From Flavobacterium antarcticum DSM 19726 (GTDB taxonomy: Bacteria > Bacteroidota > Bacteroidia > Flavobacteriales > Flavobacteriaceae), in the NCBI RefSeq assembly GCF_000419685.1, contig NZ_ATTM01000002.1, forward strand, positions 416,993 to 480,992: a stretch of 64,000 nucleotides of DNA, in the 5' to 3' direction. Of the stretch, positions 26,341-33,423 are shown in pieces. The notes beneath the pieces were generated by a model, which searched no databases, was not told the DNA's origin, and saw only the letters and a list, made by a program, of their open reading frames with translations. The position numbers and the translations under genes are program-made. How positions within the stretch are numbered: position 1 is the first letter of the stretch; every line of letters begins with the position of its first letter.

Positions 26341-26367
26341 AAAAAGCGGCTGTAATAGCCGCTTTTT
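26341..26367. terminator. Intrinsic terminator, bidirectional
   Basis: Perfect 11-base arms AAAAAGCGGCT (26341-26351) and AGCCGCTTTTT (26357-26367), 5-base loop. It ends the symporter unit and, from the other side, the DUF2911 gene that stops at 26385. Confidence 0.9.
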
Positions 26368-26384
26368 CTGTATAGTAAAATAAA

Positions 26385-27230
26385 TTATTTCTTGCTCCAT
26401 TCAGCAATACTGTCTTTATTCATTTTAACGTAATCATTATTTTTTGCAGTTTCAGCAGCAGCTAAAGAAAGTTTTGCTGTTTCGATAGCTCCTTTTTTAT
26501 CACCTAATTTTGCTTGAATTAATGATTTTTGTCTCAATTGCCAGAATGCCTTTTGAGGGCTCATTCCTAAAGCTTTGTCCACATACTCCAACGCCTTTTT
26601 CATATCACCATTTGATTGGAAATAATACGTTCCTGCTGCATAATAATCAGCTGCTGTTGGTCCGTTTAGCGCTTTGTCAATACTTGCCATTGCAATTTTA
26701 TCCGTTGGAAAATCAATTCGAACAGGAACTAACGTTTTTTCCCAAGAAATTTCAAGGTGAGCAAAATTATTATCCAAGTTGTTCATTGCAACTGTAAACG
26801 TCTCTAATTTATTGTTCGACATTTGTGGTTTTGCAGTTGTTTTCAAAGCTACTTTTGCTTCGTCAAAATTTTCAGGATTTCCCCAATTGTCTGTGTCTTT
26901 GTAAAAAATAACATCCCACATATCCGCTTTTGGAATCGTGTATAATGCATACTTTCCTTTTGGTAAAGCCTTACCATCAATCATTACATCGTCTGAAAAG
27001 GTAATAATTGTATTAGCATTCGCACCTGTTCTCCATAATTTTCCAAAAGGAACTAAATCACCAAAAATAGTTCTTCCCTTTGCACTTGGACGACTGTAAT
27101 CTATAGAAACATCCGTTAAACCCACTGATTGAGAAATCACTGCTTTAGGACTTGACTGTGGTGTTTTAACCTGAGAAAAGCCTGTCGAACAAACGACTGC
27201 CATCAATAACGTACTGATCATTTTTTTCAT
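26385..27230 (-). CDS. DUF2911 domain protein with C-terminal TPR-like helices
   Basis: An exported protein of 281 residues from the ATG at 27230. The longer frame to 27260 puts ten extra residues before a good signal peptide (MKKMISTLLMAVVCSTGFSQ) and its start overlaps the -7 box at 27258, so it was not used. The DUF2911 domain covers about residues 20-180, with SPKAVISQSVGLTDVSIDYS, GRTIFGDLVPFGKLWRTGAN and LPKGKYALYTIP; the residues after it (about 185-280) form TPR-like helices. The function is not established. It is a single-gene unit. Confidence 0.88.
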   Translation of the reverse strand: MKKMISTLLMAVVCSTGFSQVKTPQSSPKAVISQSVGLTDVSIDYSRPSAKGRTIFGDLVPFGKLWRTGANANTIITFSDDVMIDGKALPKGKYALYTIPKADMWDVIFYKDTDNWGNPENFDEAKVALKTTAKPQMSNNKLETFTVAMNNLDNNFAHLEISWEKTLVPVRIDFPTDKIAMASIDKALNGPTAADYYAAGTYYFQSNGDMKKALEYVDKALGMSPQKAFWQLRQKSLIQAKLGDKKGAIETAKLSLAAAETAKNNDYVKMNKDSIAEWSKK

Positions 27231-27257
27231 GTTGTAAATCTTATAAAGTTTAGATTT

Positions 27258-27265
27258 CAAAGATA
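27258..27265 (-). promoter_or_regulatory. -7 box TATCTTTG of the DUF2911 gene
   Basis: Plus-strand CAAAGATA reads TATCTTTG on the minus strand. Predicted start near 27251 leaves about 20 bases to the ATG at 27230, supporting that start. Confidence 0.5.
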
Positions 27266-27373
27266 GTATTCTAAGTGAAGTATAAAAGTTAAAATTATTA
27301 TAAAGAAGCTTTTTTGTTTAATTAAGCACATCAAAGATTAAACATTATAACTACTTTTACTGAAATTTATTTT

Positions 27374-27838
27374 ATGAAAATTTATAGTAAAAGTAGCAAG
27401 CAAAATATTCCCATTTCAATAGATGAAGCTTGGGCCTTTTTATCTAATCCCAGAAATCTAAAAGAAATAACTCCTTCTTACATGGGTTTTAATATAATTT
27501 CCGGAGCAGATCGAGCGATGTATCCTGGCCAACTCATACAGTATATTGTCACTCCAATCATGGGAATTAAAGCAAAATGGGTGACAGAAATCACGCATGT
27601 AGAACATAAAAAATATTTTGTTGACGAACAGCGCTTTGGTCCTTACGCTTTTTGGCACCACAAACATTTTATAAGAGAAATTCCCGGTGGCGTAGAAATG
27701 GAAGACATTATTGACTACAAAGTACCAATGGGAATTCTTGGCCAACTCGTACATCCTTTTTTGGTTCAACCAAAGTTGGATGAAATTTTTGAATACAAAA
27801 GAAAAAAATTAATTGAACTTTTCGGAGTTATAAAATAA
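27374..27838 (+). CDS. SRPBCC (START-like) family protein
   Basis: A 154-residue cytosolic protein with the helix-grip fold of the SRPBCC superfamily. Family signs are the opening IPISIDEAWAFLSNPRNLKEITPSYMGF read in pieces, a central YIVTPIMGIKAKWVTEITHV, and the closing long helix (about 125-150). Such proteins bind lipids or other hydrophobic ligands in a deep pocket, or act as cyclases. It is the first gene of a unit with an SDR protein (9 bases) and a photolyase (10 bases). This grouping suggests a light- or pigment-linked response; the ligand is not known. Confidence 0.82.
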   Translation: MKIYSKSSKQNIPISIDEAWAFLSNPRNLKEITPSYMGFNIISGADRAMYPGQLIQYIVTPIMGIKAKWVTEITHVEHKKYFVDEQRFGPYAFWHHKHFIREIPGGVEMEDIIDYKVPMGILGQLVHPFLVQPKLDEIFEYKRKKLIELFGVIK

Positions 27839-27847
27839 AACAACACT

Positions 27848-28540
27848 ATGAAAAACATACTTTTAATTGGCGGTTCACAAGGAATTGGTTTAGAAATCGC
27901 AAAAAATTTAAGTCAACAGCACAATGTAATTGTTGCCTCAAGAACGACCGGAGATTTAGCAGATTTGAATGTGAAACATCTTACATTTGATGCAGCAACG
28001 GACACTTTAGATTTAGATTCTTTACCTGAAGTTCTAGACGGATTTGTGTATTGTCCTGGAAGCATTAATTTGAAACCTTTTAAAAATTTGAAAATCGAGC
28101 ATTTTCAAGAAGACTTAGAAATTAATTATTTACACATGGTAAAAATAGTGCAAACTATTTTACCTCGATTATTACAATCTTCTCAATCAAGTGTAGTTTT
28201 ATTTAGCAGTGTCGCTGCATCAACAGGAATGCCTTTTCACTCAAGTATTGCAGGTGCAAAAGCAGCTGTTGAAGGGTTTGGAAAAGCAATTGCTGCTGAA
28301 TTTGCACCAAAAATTAGAGTAAATACAATTGCTCCTTCCATAACGAATACGCCATTATCAGAAAAATTCTTAAATTCGGAGGCTAAAATGGAACGTTCTG
28401 CGGAAAGACACCCTTTGAAAAAAGTAGGGCAACCACAAGATATCGCTCAAATGGCGCAATTTCTGTTAAGCGATGATTCTTCTTGGATTACCGGACAAAT
28501 ATTTCACGTAGATGGAGGAATGTCCACTTTAAATATATAA
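27848..28540 (+). CDS. Short-chain dehydrogenase-like protein lacking the catalytic Tyr
   Basis: A 230-residue Rossmann-fold protein of the SDR superfamily. The cofactor motif is IGGSQGIG (residues 7-14). The substrate-side Ser is at 120/121 (LFSSVAA). Where the family has YxxxK, the sequence reads HSSIAGAK: Lys138 is present but residue 134 is Ile, so the proton-donating Tyr is missing. The NNAG-type segment is CPGSI. The end (SSWITGQIFHVDGGM) is typical. It may bind NAD(P) without normal dehydrogenase chemistry, or use another residue. It lies between the SRPBCC and photolyase genes. Confidence 0.85.
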   Translation: MKNILLIGGSQGIGLEIAKNLSQQHNVIVASRTTGDLADLNVKHLTFDAATDTLDLDSLPEVLDGFVYCPGSINLKPFKNLKIEHFQEDLEINYLHMVKIVQTILPRLLQSSQSSVVLFSSVAASTGMPFHSSIAGAKAAVEGFGKAIAAEFAPKIRVNTIAPSITNTPLSEKFLNSEAKMERSAERHPLKKVGQPQDIAQMAQFLLSDDSSWITGQIFHVDGGMSTLNI

Positions 28541-28550
28541 AAAACAACGA

Positions 28551-29837
28551 ATGACGATTTTTTGGTTTAGAAGAGATTTAAGATTAGACGACAATCATGG
28601 TTTATTTGAAGCTTTATCAGATTCTAAAGCTGTTTTACCAATTTTTATTTTTGATAAAACAATTTTAGACGAGTTGCCAAAAGGCGATCCTCGTGTAACT
28701 TTTATTCACGAATCGCTTTTCGAGATCAATTCTAAACTTAAAAAAATCGGAAAGTCTTTAGCGGTTTTCTATGGAACTCCTGCGGTTGTTTTTAAAAAAT
28801 TATCAACTGAAAATAACGTAAAAGCAGTTTACACCAATCACGATTACGAACCTTATGCGTTAAAAAGAGACGGCGAATTAAATAATTTTTTTAACGAAAA
28901 AGGAATTGAATTTAAAACCTTTAAAGACCAAGTTGTTTTTGAAAGAAATGAAGTAGTTAAAGACGATGGTCTGCCTTATGTTGTGTATACACCATTCTCA
29001 AATAAGTGGAAAGAAAAGTTGAAAAACAATCCGATTGTAAACTATGATTCAGAAGGTTTATTAGAGCATATTTCAACGCACTCCTACCCATTTTTGAGTT
29101 TAGAAGAAATTGGCTTTAAAGCCTCAAAAATCAAGGTAAAACCATACGACATTTCAAAAAAAATTATTGAAAATTATAATGAAACCCGAAACTTTCCGGC
29201 AATAGATCAAACTTCATACGCAAGTGTTCATCTTCGTTTTGGCACAATTAGCGTTCGGAAATTAGTCCAATATGCAGCAAAATTTCAAGAGGAAACGTAT
29301 TTAAAAGAATTGATTTGGCGCGAGTTCTTCATGCAAATACTGTGGCATTTTCCGCATACAGTTCACCAAAGTTTTCGTCCAAAATACGATGCCATTCAAT
29401 GGAAAAATGATGAAAAATTATTTGAAAAATGGTGTCAGGGAAAAACGGGTTATCCCATTGTAGATGCTGGGATGCGGCAATTAAATAAAACAGGATACAT
29501 GCACAATCGCGTTCGGATGGTTGTGGCAAGTTTTCTAACGAAACACTTGTTGATTGATTGGCGTTGGGGTGAAACGTATTTTGCCCAAAAATTATTAGAT
29601 TACGAACAGTCGAGTAATGTTGGAAACTGGCAATGGGCTGCAGGATCAGGCGTTGATGCAGCTCCGTATTTCCGTATTTTTAATCCAACAGAGCAAGTCA
29701 AGAAGTTTGACAAGGATTTGAAGTACATTAAGAAATGGGTTCCGGAATTAGAAACACTTCAATATGCCAATCCAATTGTGGACCATAAAACTGCAAGAGA
29801 ACTTTGCTTGAAAACCTATAAAGAAGCTGTTGGATAG
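28551..29837 (+). CDS. phrB: Deoxyribodipyrimidine photolyase / cryptochrome
   Basis: A 428-residue flavoprotein that repairs cyclobutane pyrimidine dimers with blue light. N-terminal photolyase domain (about 1-130) starts with WFRRDLRLDDNHGL. The FAD domain (about 200-425) shows WREFFMQILWHFP, GKTGYPIVDAGMRQL, YMHNRVRMVVASFL, DWRWGETYFAQKLLDYE and NWQWAAGSGVDAAPYFR, the class I photolyase signatures. The Trp residues of the electron chain appear present. A cryptochrome with lost repair activity cannot be excluded, but the binding-pocket motifs look typical for a CPD photolyase. It is the last gene of the SRPBCC/SDR unit. Confidence 0.93.
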   Translation: MTIFWFRRDLRLDDNHGLFEALSDSKAVLPIFIFDKTILDELPKGDPRVTFIHESLFEINSKLKKIGKSLAVFYGTPAVVFKKLSTENNVKAVYTNHDYEPYALKRDGELNNFFNEKGIEFKTFKDQVVFERNEVVKDDGLPYVVYTPFSNKWKEKLKNNPIVNYDSEGLLEHISTHSYPFLSLEEIGFKASKIKVKPYDISKKIIENYNETRNFPAIDQTSYASVHLRFGTISVRKLVQYAAKFQEETYLKELIWREFFMQILWHFPHTVHQSFRPKYDAIQWKNDEKLFEKWCQGKTGYPIVDAGMRQLNKTGYMHNRVRMVVASFLTKHLLIDWRWGETYFAQKLLDYEQSSNVGNWQWAAGSGVDAAPYFRIFNPTEQVKKFDKDLKYIKKWVPELETLQYANPIVDHKTARELCLKTYKEAVG

Positions 29838-29844
29838 TGTTTTT

Positions 29845-29895
29845 AGCCACGAATTTCACAAATTTTCACTAATTAATTCTGTGAATTATTCGGAT
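29845..29895. repeat. GCCAC-type dispersed intergenic repeat, partial
   Basis: AGCCACGAATTTCACAAATT is followed by CACTAATTAATTCTGTGAATT, giving imperfect inverted arms (AATTTCACA / TGTGAATT). It resembles the intergenic repeat sequences with CCACGAATT that I recall in Flavobacterium genomes. It overlaps the last codons of the HAD gene on the minus strand. Confidence 0.4.
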
Positions 29896-30559
29896 TAATT
29901 TTTGAATAAATTTGTCGAATAGTATCGTAATTTAATTCTTTATAACTATAAATAATTTCATCTGCCAGTGATTGATTTTGCGAATTGACCTCAGCAGCTT
30001 TGTAAGCAATACAATAAATTTCTGCTGAATTCGCGGCTTTTATTCCGTTCGTACTGTCTTCAATAATGATGCATTCTGACTTTGAATGATTGGATAATTC
30101 AACTGCTTTCAAGAAAATAGCCGGATTGGGTTTTGATTCAGGAAAATCCGCACCACTTACTTTGTGCGAAAAGTATTTATTCAACTCAAACCGTTCGAAA
30201 ATAGCATCGATGATTTCCATTTCAGAAGAAGAAGCTACAATAAGTTGCATTCCATTTTCGTGTAATTCTATTATTAAATCCTTAACACCAGCAATTAAAG
30301 CATGTGTAGAATCTTCGTCAAACGCTTTAATGAACAATCTGTTCTTCTCAGCGATTAATTCGGTAACGTTTGAATCCAAATTAAAATGATTTTTCAATTT
30401 CTTGTAAATCATCTTGTTTGAACTGCCTGTAAATGTGGCGAACAATTCATCAGAAACATCGATTTTCAGATTTCTAAATTGAATTTTACAAACTTGATGG
30501 TGAAGCGGTTCACTATTTACCAGAACACCATCCATGTCAAAAATCACAGTCTTTATCAA
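29873..30559 (-). CDS. HAD-superfamily phosphatase, beta-phosphoglucomutase-like (copy 2)
   Basis: A 228-residue cytosolic HAD hydrolase, subfamily IA with a C1 helical cap. Motif I VIFDMDGVLVNSEP gives nucleophile Asp8 and acid Asp10. Motif II is VASSSEME, with Lys in the SKPNP motif III and motif IV EDSTNGIKAA. The same layout is in the next gene on the strand, so the two are tandem duplicates that have diverged. Substrates in the family include hexose phosphates; the true one is unknown. It starts 5 bases after the other copy. The C-terminal residues are encoded by the intergenic repeat and look like an addition. Confidence 0.88.
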   Translation of the reverse strand: MIKTVIFDMDGVLVNSEPLHHQVCKIQFRNLKIDVSDELFATFTGSSNKMIYKKLKNHFNLDSNVTELIAEKNRLFIKAFDEDSTHALIAGVKDLIIELHENGMQLIVASSSEMEIIDAIFERFELNKYFSHKVSGADFPESKPNPAIFLKAVELSNHSKSECIIIEDSTNGIKAANSAEIYCIAYKAAEVNSQNQSLADEIIYSYKELNYDTIRQIYSKINPNNSQN

Positions 30560-30564
30560 GGCAA

Positions 30565-31221
30565 TTATTTTAAATTTTTAATTTGGTCCAAAGTCAGTTC
30601 GTCAAAATGATTCACAATGATATTTGCTTTAGATAAATCTTGCATTTTCGTATTTGCACTATTATAACCTACACAAAAGATGCCAGCGCCAACAGCAGCT
30701 TCAATTCCGTTCCAACTGTCCTCGATAACAATACATTCATTTTTGGGATTTTTTGACAGACTTGCCGCATGCAGAAAAATAGCTGGATGTGGTTTGCTTT
30801 TAGGAAAATCTTCTCCACTGACAATGTGAGAAAAATACTGATGCAGGTGAAATCTTTTGAAAACACGCTCAATAGTCACTTTCGAAGCAGAAGAAGCGAC
30901 GATTAATTCAAAGCCGTTCGCATGCAAATTTTTAATTAAATCTTCAACGCCTTCAATTAAACACAAATCTTCTTTGGTATCAAAAGCATCATTAAAAATA
31001 GCTCTTTTTCGCTGAATTAAATCTTCCACTTCGTGATTGATTTCGAACGTACTTTTTAATTTTTGAAATACATTTCGCGTTGAATTTCCCGTATAAGTAG
31101 CAAACATTTCGTCTGTTACCGCAACATTTAGTTCGTCAAAATGTTTGAAATAAGCATAACGGTGAACGGGTTCTGTGTCCACGATTACGCCATCCATGTC
31201 AAAAATTACTGTGTTAATCAT
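30565..31221 (-). CDS. HAD-superfamily phosphatase, beta-phosphoglucomutase-like (copy 1)
   Basis: A 218-residue HAD hydrolase with motif I VIFDMDGVIVDTEP (Asp8, Asp10), a helical cap (about 16-85), motif II VASSASK, SKPHP and EDSWNGIEAA. It is clearly paralogous to the following gene over the whole length, including the conserved EMFATYTG / ELFATFTG cap segment. Its promoter at 31250-31280 probably drives both. Beta-phosphoglucomutase needs an extra His/Lys set in the cap that I cannot confirm; phosphatase activity on a small sugar phosphate is the safer call. Confidence 0.88.
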   Translation of the reverse strand: MINTVIFDMDGVIVDTEPVHRYAYFKHFDELNVAVTDEMFATYTGNSTRNVFQKLKSTFEINHEVEDLIQRKRAIFNDAFDTKEDLCLIEGVEDLIKNLHANGFELIVASSASKVTIERVFKRFHLHQYFSHIVSGEDFPKSKPHPAIFLHAASLSKNPKNECIVIEDSWNGIEAAVGAGIFCVGYNSANTKMQDLSKANIIVNHFDELTLDQIKNLK

Positions 31222-31249
31222 CTGAAAGTTGTGTTGTTATTTGAAGCGG

Positions 31250-31280
31250 CAAAGGTACGTTTTACTGATACAACTGCCAA
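31250..31280 (-). promoter_or_regulatory. Promoter TTG-N20-TACCTTTG of the HAD pair
   Basis: On the minus strand TTG (plus CAA 31278-31280) and TACCTTTG (plus CAAAGGTA 31250-31257) are 20 bases apart. Predicted start near 31243, leader about 22 bases. Confidence 0.65.
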
Positions 31281-31335
31281 CTTGCTTTTGCAATGAAATT
31301 ATATTTTTACGAAAGCTAATGTAAAATCAAAAATA

Positions 31336-31363
31336 AAGCCTGACAAAATAAATCATCAGGCTT
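31336..31363 (-). terminator. Intrinsic terminator of the cphB unit
   Basis: Arms AAGCCTGA (31336-31343) and TCAGGCTT (31356-31363), 12-base loop. On the minus strand the stem is followed by T-rich sequence (plus 31321-31335). It ends transcripts of cphB and the isoaspartyl peptidase gene. Confidence 0.75.
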
Positions 31364-31385
31364 AAAATATATTTTAAAAAAAGTT

Positions 31386-32228
31386 CTATTGAAAAACTTC
31401 TGAATTTTCTCCGTCATAACTTGCAAAAACCATAGTTGGATGCGAATCTTGGTGGAATATAGTTCCGTCTTTATCGATACCAATGGCTCCTGCAAAACCG
31501 TCAATTGGTTTCAATTCCTGAAAAGTTTTGGCGAAAGCCTCTTTCATTTCAAAACCGTCCGTTACACGAGTTACGATCTTTGCCGCAACCGCACCACTTA
31601 CGATATCTTCACCTACTCCGGTCAAACTCACGCCACAAAATTCGTTTGCATAATTTCCTGCAACGGTCGCCGAATCAGAAATCCTACCAGGAACTTCAAA
31701 GCCTTTTCCTCCTGTTGAAGTGGCTACGGCAATTTTTCCTTCACGATCAAAAGCGACACAACCCACAGTTCCTTGTCCGTTTCCTGAAACTTTCGCTTCG
31801 TATTCTGCTTTTCGCTGCGGAATTTCGGTAGAGAATACTTCAAATCCATTTTTGCGTGCAAAAGCAGTTGCTCCACTTCCACCCAAAACTTTATCTTCAC
31901 AATCCAATAAGTGTTGGGCTACAAAAACAGGATTTTTCACCTCTTCAATATTAATAACGCCACTCATTTTTAAAGTAGTTCCGTCCATAATTGAAGCACT
32001 CATTCGGATTTTTCCATCACTTTGAATTTGCGAACCAATTCCTGCATTAAAAAGCGAATTATTTTCCAGTAAACTCACGGTATAAATTACCGTTTCTAAA
32101 GCGGAATGATTTTGTAAATAGGCATGTCCTTCTTTCGCAATTTGCAAAAGCGCTACTTGCTTCGCTACTTTAGTTTCATTATTGGTGGACGATTCTGAAA
32201 AAAAACCGCCGTGTATAATAATTTTCAT
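31386..32228 (-). CDS. iaaA: Isoaspartyl peptidase/L-asparaginase (Ntn hydrolase)
   Basis: An autocatalytically processed Ntn-hydrolase that cleaves beta-aspartyl dipeptides, here fitting beta-Asp-Arg from cyanophycin. It has 280 residues, shorter than the usual about 310-320, mainly in the linker before the cleavage site. The nucleophile Thr154 is in GQGTVGCVAFD, followed by the family segments GKIAVATSTGG and GRISDSATVAGNYA. N-terminal IIIHGG and the NAGIGSQIQSDGKI segment are typical. No signal peptide is seen, so it is cytosolic, matching a dipeptide made inside the cell. It follows cphB by 40 bases and should be co-transcribed. Asparaginase activity is an alternative role. Confidence 0.9.
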   Translation of the reverse strand: MKIIIHGGFFSESSTNNETKVAKQVALLQIAKEGHAYLQNHSALETVIYTVSLLENNSLFNAGIGSQIQSDGKIRMSASIMDGTTLKMSGVINIEEVKNPVFVAQHLLDCEDKVLGGSGATAFARKNGFEVFSTEIPQRKAEYEAKVSGNGQGTVGCVAFDREGKIAVATSTGGKGFEVPGRISDSATVAGNYANEFCGVSLTGVGEDIVSGAVAAKIVTRVTDGFEMKEAFAKTFQELKPIDGFAGAIGIDKDGTIFHQDSHPTMVFASYDGENSEVFQ

Positions 32229-32268
32229 AGTAAATTCTAATTATGATGTTCTAAAATTTCACTTGTAA

Positions 32269-33165
32269 TTAATCGGTTGGAACACCTAAATCATCCGCAT
32301 ATTGGGACGCGTTGATGTGCATTTTGTTTAATTTAATATCGTACGTATCGTACTTGCTTAAAACATGCGTTACCAAGTGATTGATTGAAATAGGCTGACC
32401 TAATTCTATTTGCGTTAAATTTGTATCTTTAATTTCACGACCATCTACGATGATTACTAAGCCAGAACCTATGGCTTCCATCGTAGAGTTATGTTTAATA
32501 AGCAATCCCGTGTCCTCTCCTAAACCAATTCCTAAAATCCTAGGATTACTAACAACTGCTTGAAATAAACGGCCTATTCTACCCCTTTGCACGAAATGCG
32601 TGTCGATTATTACTCCACCTATTAAACCCATTCCGCCTGTAATTTTCACTTCACCTTTAAGCAAAGCTTCAGAACTACTTCCTTGATAGATCATATTATT
32701 AGAAGCGGCTGCTGCACCTGCAGAAGTTCCAGCATAAATAAACTCTTCCGTTTGGTATTTTTTTAGCAATAAATCTTGAAACAAAGTCCCTCCCAAAATA
32801 GAAGTCAATCGCAATTGATCGCCACCGGTAACCATAATTACATCTGCTTTTTCTAATCGTGCAATAATTTCTGGATCTGCTGCTTGTTCTCTTTTCGTAA
32901 TATCAAAAACGCCTACATTATCAGCACCCAGATGTGCCAATGCTTTCACATATTCTGCTCCAACTTCTTTGGGTATTTTTGAAGCGGTTGTCAAGATTTC
33001 AATACGTGATTCCGACTTGTGTTTTGATTCATCGATTAATCTTTTCAAAATGCCAGTCTCAAAAAAATTAAGATTTTTTGTAACGTCTTGGTCAAAGTGT
33101 CCTTCTGTAAAACTTCCTTTATCTACTGCTCCTCCAATTATTATTAGCTTTCCTTTAATTTCCAT
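32269..33165 (-). CDS. cphB: Cyanophycinase
   Basis: Serine peptidase of family S51 that degrades cyanophycin (multi-L-arginyl-poly-L-aspartate) to beta-Asp-Arg dipeptides. It has 298 residues and no signal peptide, so it is an intracellular enzyme that mobilises the cell's own store. N-terminal KLIIIGGAVDKGSF, nucleophile Ser148 in GTSAGAA, GGDQLRL, and DTHFVQRGRIGRL plus GLGEDTGLLI near the end are all family signatures. A TACTTTTA sequence at 33183-33190 (minus strand) could be the -7 box. It diverges from cphA across a 258-base gap and is followed by the isoaspartyl peptidase gene. Confidence 0.95.
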   Translation of the reverse strand: MEIKGKLIIIGGAVDKGSFTEGHFDQDVTKNLNFFETGILKRLIDESKHKSESRIEILTTASKIPKEVGAEYVKALAHLGADNVGVFDITKREQAADPEIIARLEKADVIMVTGGDQLRLTSILGGTLFQDLLLKKYQTEEFIYAGTSAGAAAASNNMIYQGSSSEALLKGEVKITGGMGLIGGVIIDTHFVQRGRIGRLFQAVVSNPRILGIGLGEDTGLLIKHNSTMEAIGSGLVIIVDGREIKDTNLTQIELGQPISINHLVTHVLSKYDTYDIKLNKMHINASQYADDLGVPTD

Positions 33166-33365
33166 GTGTCTTTGTTAATTTGTAAAAGTAACGAAAATTT
33201 GAAAATGACCAAATATAACCGCTGTTTTTATAAGTAATCCTTAACGAAATACGACCTATTATTCATTTACAAAACGAAAACTGTAATTTATTCACTTTGA
33301 TTAAAATTAAATAGAAAAAATGCAGAAAACTTATTTTATTTAACTAATTTTCTAAACTAAATTTT

Positions 33366-33394
33366 TTTGAAATCCATTTCAAATTGTAATTTAG
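33366..33394 (+). promoter_or_regulatory. Possible cphA promoter TTTG-N17-TAATTTAG
   Basis: TTTG (33366-33369) and TAATTTAG (33387-33394; one mismatch to TAnnTTTG) with 17 bases between. Predicted start near 33401, leaving about 23 bases to the ATG at 33424. It lies inside the longer reading frame from 33367, which therefore is unlikely to be translated. Confidence 0.45.
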
Positions 33395-33423
33395 TCCGAC
33401 AAACCCAAAAAACCGCAAATTCA

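Noticed and set aside
33367..33423. 19-residue extension of cphA
   Set aside because: Contains the likely promoter; the family begins at MKILKVQVLRGPN.
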